The position numbers and the translations under genes are program-made. The notes under the pieces were generated by a model. That model was not told where the DNA came from. It ran no database searches and was given only the letters and a program-made list of their open reading frames with translations. From JAJYLM01 sp964547905 (GTDB lineage: Bacteria; JAMCPX01), in assembly GCA_964547905.1 (NCBI GenBank), contig CAZJPN010000046.1, forward strand, positions 1-64,000: a stretch of DNA of 64,000 bases. The letters run 5' to 3'. Shown in pieces: positions 61,137 to 64,000 of this stretch (position 1 is its first letter; each line of letters starts with the position of its first letter).

Positions 61137-62384
61137 ATGGAAAATACAAATTCATGGTTTCGGGATAAAATACTGCTGGGAATGACACCAAAAGAGTATA
61201 TAAAGAGCAACCTTACTCTGACGAACCTTATAGCCGTTCTCATCCTCTCTGTGTCGGTTCCAATTATGGTTTATAGAATAATCTATGGACTTGGTCCATC
61301 AACAAATCTTTCGGATAATTATCCGTGGGGATTGTGGATCGGATTTGATATCCTTGTTGGCATTGCCCTTGCAGCTCCAGGTCTTACCCTTGGTACAGCA
61401 GTCCATCTATTCGGAATAAAAAAATATCATCCATTCGTTCGTCCAGCAATCGTCTCGAGCCTTCTTGGATATATTTTTGCAGTATTTGCCTTGATGTTTG
61501 ATCTTGGTAGATATTATCGTATTCCTTATCTTCTGGTATGGTCATGGGGATTCTCATCAATACTTTTTTTAATAGGATGGCATTTCTTCCTTTATATAAA
61601 CATATCCATCGTTGAATTTAGTCCAGTAGTCTTTGAATGGCTCAATCTTAAGAAATGGAAAGACTTTTTCAGCAAATTGACTATATGGGCTGTTATTTTC
61701 GGTGTTATTATAGCAGCCGGACATCAATCCGCACTTGGTGCATTGTATCTTGCTGCCCGTGCGAAACTTTATCCATTATGGTACTCTCCGTTACTCCCAA
61801 TATTCTTCCTGCTCTCGTCCATCTTTGCAGGTATTGCCATGGTTATCGTCGAAAGCTCTCTGTCGCACAGATTTTTTGCAAACCAGGTAAAAAATTTTGA
61901 TCACGCTGAATTTGATCAGCTTACCATCGGTCTTGGTAAAGCAGCCTCCTCAGCACTCTTCATATATTTTATATTGAAGGTGTTCGATCTTGTACGTTCG
62001 GAAAATTGGGTCTATTTAAACACATCCTATGGATATTTATACCTTATTGAAGTTTTAGGTTTTGTCCTTGTTCCAGCTATGATGTTTTTGTATGCGGCAA
62101 GGAATCAAAATGCAAAACTTGTTCGGTTTGCAGGTGTCTTAACAGTGCTTGGTGTTATATTAAACAGGCTTGATGTGTCCATTATTGCCTTCAATTGGTA
62201 TCTTCCATCTTCCGAAAGATACTACCCTAAGTGGACAGAGATCATGCTTACTCTTGGAGTTATCACTTTGCTCGTACTCTCTTACCGTTTCATTGTAAAT
62301 CGTATGGCAGTACTTCACGAATATGAGGAGTCCGATACAGAACCGGTGACCGTGGCAGATAAAAAGCAGGTAGTTAATCTTTAA
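61137..62384 (+). CDS. NrfD/PsrC-type membrane subunit (HmcC/DsrP-like)
   Basis: A 415-residue integral membrane protein with about ten helices, of the NrfD/PsrC/DsrP family. A conserved P-W-G-L-W-I motif in helix 2 (NYPWGLWIGFD) and the later E-S-S-L-S-H segment fit. The family exchanges electrons with quinones. It completes the set E-F-A-D-B-C of an Hmc-type complex. An AAGGAAGGA site precedes the ATG. The stop TAA is the start of a repeat copy. Confidence 0.93.
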   Translation: MENTNSWFRDKILLGMTPKEYIKSNLTLTNLIAVLILSVSVPIMVYRIIYGLGPSTNLSDNYPWGLWIGFDILVGIALAAPGLTLGTAVHLFGIKKYHPFVRPAIVSSLLGYIFAVFALMFDLGRYYRIPYLLVWSWGFSSILFLIGWHFFLYINISIVEFSPVVFEWLNLKKWKDFFSKLTIWAVIFGVIIAAGHQSALGALYLAARAKLYPLWYSPLLPIFFLLSSIFAGIAMVIVESSLSHRFFANQVKNFDHAEFDQLTIGLGKAASSALFIYFILKVFDLVRSENWVYLNTSYGYLYLIEVLGFVLVPAMMFLYAARNQNAKLVRFAGVLTVLGVILNRLDVSIIAFNWYLPSSERYYPKWTEIMLTLGVITLLVLSYRFIVNRMAVLHEYEESDTEPVTVADKKQVVNL

Positions 62385-62438
62385 CCACAAAATTCAATGG
62401 GTAAGTTTGCCCACTCGTTCAATGCATTTTTAGGTTCG
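62382..62438. repeat. short copy of the dispersed repeat
   Basis: TTAACCACAAAATTCAATGG and CAATGCATTTTTAGG frame a short copy of the element at 28622. The 20-base module at 62390-62409 agrees with the 44.4-kb copy at 17 of 20 positions. The TAA stop of the hmcC-like gene lies within the copy. Confidence 0.6.
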
Positions 62439-62475
62439 TATTGATGTTATAAGATTTCGGATTAAATTTATCTCT

Positions 62476-63444
62476 ATGGACAATATTGTTGTAACATTTC
62501 CAGTAGACGAGGAAGCCATAGTTTTTATTAAGAAGATATTACCCGGGAGTGTTTTTATAGGCGGGCTTTCTAAAAATGAACGTGCTGATGCGATTAAAAA
62601 TGCGTCTATTCTATTTACCTGGAATATCAAGCGAGAACTTTCACAGGATGAGATAAGGCTTTTATTCGGTGTTAAGTTTATGCAGCTTTTGTCAGCCGGT
62701 GCGGATCATATACCTTTTTCGTCTATCCCGGAAAATGTAATAGTTGCGAGCAACGCAGGTGCATATGCGGATGCAATGGCAGAACACGTGTTGGGTATGA
62801 TACTCGCCCTTTCAAAAAATCTTTTGATCGAACATATGAAGTTGAAAAATCTCGAGTTCGATCATACCGTAACAGGCAGATATATAAAGGGCAGTGTTTG
62901 TGGAATACTTGGGTTTGGTGGTATTGGGAAGGCTGTTGCCAGGCTGATCCGCCCATTTGGAGCAAAAATTTACGCTATCAATACATCGGGTAAAACAAAC
63001 GAAACGGTGGATTTTATAGGAACTCTCAAGGACATGGCCACGCTTCTTAAGGAATCCGATATTCTTGTTATTGCATTACCACTCTCAAAGCACACAAGCG
63101 GCATAATAGGAGAAAAGGAACTTAAATCGATGAAATCCGATGCAATACTTGTGAATGTCGCAAGGGGAGATATAATAGATGAAAAATCGTTCTATGAACA
63201 CCTTAAAAAAAACCGGAGTTTTAAAGCAGGCATTGATGCATGGTGGATTGAACCTTTTAGATCCGGTGTATTCAGAATGAACTATCCGTTCCTTGACCTT
63301 CCCAATGTGATAGGTTCTCCCCACAATTCAGCCCTTGTTAAAGAAGCACTTGCAGAAGCACTACAGTACGCTGCAAAAAATATTTCTGACTTTATCGAAG
63401 GAAAACCGGTAAATGGTCTGATAAAAAGGTCTGACTATGTATAA
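62476..63444 (+). CDS. D-isomer-specific 2-hydroxyacid dehydrogenase
   Basis: A 322-residue NAD-dependent dehydrogenase of the D-2-hydroxyacid family. The nucleotide motif GFGGIGKA (near 144), the catalytic Arg in NVARGD, and the His in GSPHNS are present. A Glu is expected in between (WWIEPF). Substrate is unknown (glyoxylate, hydroxypyruvate or other). It follows the Hmc-type operon after 91 bases but is probably separate, as a repeat lies between them. Confidence 0.93.
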   Translation: MDNIVVTFPVDEEAIVFIKKILPGSVFIGGLSKNERADAIKNASILFTWNIKRELSQDEIRLLFGVKFMQLLSAGADHIPFSSIPENVIVASNAGAYADAMAEHVLGMILALSKNLLIEHMKLKNLEFDHTVTGRYIKGSVCGILGFGGIGKAVARLIRPFGAKIYAINTSGKTNETVDFIGTLKDMATLLKESDILVIALPLSKHTSGIIGEKELKSMKSDAILVNVARGDIIDEKSFYEHLKKNRSFKAGIDAWWIEPFRSGVFRMNYPFLDLPNVIGSPHNSALVKEALAEALQYAAKNISDFIEGKPVNGLIKRSDYV

Positions 63445-63494
63445 AACGAATTGACGATGTCATCCCGCAAAATTTATCCACCGAAAACATTCTT

Positions 63495-64000
63495 TTATCT
63501 TCCCGACACATTGAATCTGAAGTACACAACATCGCCTTCCTGCATCACATAATCTTTGCCTTCTATGCGGAGGAATCCCTGCTCGCGTGCAGCAGCCTCG
63601 GATCCTGCCTTTACATAGTTATCGTATGAAATGGTCTCGGCCTTGATGAAGCCTCGCTCAAAGTCGGAATGGATCTTGCCCGCTGCCTGAGGTGCCTTTG
63701 TGCCTTGAACGATTGTCCATGCACGCGCTTCTTTGGGACCTGATGTGAAAAATGTCAAAAGGTTAAGCAGCCTGTATCCCTTTTCTATCATTTCATCAAG
63801 CCCCGAGTGTTTGATGCCGAGTTCTTTCAGGTATTCTGTGCGTTCCTTGACATCAAGCTCCGCGAGTTCTGCCTCCAATTTCCCGGATATAACAACAACC
63901 CCGGCATCTTCCTTTAATGCCTCGGTCTCTACCTCTTTCACATACGTCTGCTCTTCTTTGTTATACGCGGAGGAATTGTCGGTTTCATTGAATTCCGTTA
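63495..64000 (-). CDS. ychF: C-terminal part of redox-regulated ATPase YchF, cut by the window edge
   Basis: From the stop at 63495 the frame is open to the end of the window on the minus strand, encoding the last ~168 residues of YchF/OLA1. This part has the second half of the helical domain (TEYLKELGIKHSGLDEMI) and the TGS domain with the LLTFFTSGPKEARAWTI and APQAAGKIHSDFERGF signatures. The N-terminal GTPase-fold domain lies beyond the window. YchF hydrolyses ATP and is a universally conserved ribosome-linked protein. Confidence 0.95.
   Translation of the reverse strand, partial: TEFNETDNSSAYNKEEQTYVKEVETEALKEDAGVVVISGKLEAELAELDVKERTEYLKELGIKHSGLDEMIEKGYRLLNLLTFFTSGPKEARAWTIVQGTKAPQAAGKIHSDFERGFIKAETISYDNYVKAGSEAAAREQGFLRIEGKDYVMQEGDVVYFRFNVSGR

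Overview
The window looks like a chromosome segment of an anaerobic, respiring Deltaproteobacterium in the broad sense (Desulfobacterota or a relative). This rests on gene order and gene content, not on a 16S gene, so the placement is an inference. Supporting signs are the tilS-ftsH-folP-cdaA-ybbR-glmM order, an Hmc/Tmc-type transmembrane redox complex with a 16-heme cytochrome, a pair of MinD-ferredoxin ATPases beside a dinitrogenase-cofactor-like protein (orange-protein type cluster), and an ETF plus membrane Fe-S oxidoreductase (EMO type) that carries electrons from beta-oxidation. Codon use is moderately AT-rich, and most genes have strong AGGAGG-like ribosome sites.

Layout. 0-2.2 kb: the tail of an unknown gene, a Tam41-like nucleotidyltransferase and a short-chain dehydrogenase. 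2.2-9.2 kb: a minus-strand housekeeping operon (tilS, ftsH, folP, cdaA, ybbR, glmM) that joins cell-wall precursor supply to c-di-AMP synthesis. 9.3-15.7 kb: mixed metabolic and membrane genes (SCP2, LysE-type exporter, CheY-like receiver, iron alcohol dehydrogenase, a GT-C enzyme interrupted by a palindromic repeat, a class-I glutaminase-fold hydrolase, a NicO-like permease). 15.8-18.0 kb: a TetR/radical SAM-SPASM unit with visible operators. 18.1-25.9 kb: metallo-hydrolase, acyl/acetyl-CoA synthetase, RRM protein, GlcF-like Fe-S protein, RNase P RNA, PilZ protein, and a DUF4912-GH57 glucan pair.

26.1-28.6 kb: the orange-protein-like cluster, in which two dinitrogenase-cofactor domains are fused through a His-rich linker. 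29.3-35.6 kb: a zone of gene decay. A CoA-transferase, a peroxiredoxin, a CGGC protein, a DUF89 protein, znuB and znuC are all broken, while a heme catalase between them is intact. znuA and a Fur-family regulator (probably Zur) remain intact next to it, with a clear palindromic operator. 37-39.5 kb: an array of hairpins, tRNA-Gly(CCC), and a tri-heme cytochrome c peroxidase/MauG-like protein.

39.6-44.2 kb: a fatty-acid oxidation electron-transfer operon (fadR-like TetR, etfB, etfA, EMO). The 18-bp operator in front of the regulator matches the Bacillus FadR consensus. 44.5-50.2 kb: a tightly packed minus-strand operon (membrane protein, B12-radical SAM, ubiD, bioA, aldo/keto reductase). 50.2-54.4 kb: yfiH, rluD, a small conserved protein, an HNH protein, a GntR/FCD regulator and a DUF1573 lipoprotein.

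54.5-62.4 kb: the most notable locus. It encodes a Trp-rich propeller protein like TmcD, followed by a complete Hmc-type set in the order E-F-A-D-B-C. The cytochrome has exactly 16 CXXCH motifs. The proposed role is electron exchange between periplasmic cytochromes and the quinone pool or cytoplasm. The window closes with a D-2-hydroxyacid dehydrogenase and the C-terminal part of ychF.

Several dispersed intergenic repeat families occur, including a 20-base module found five times.
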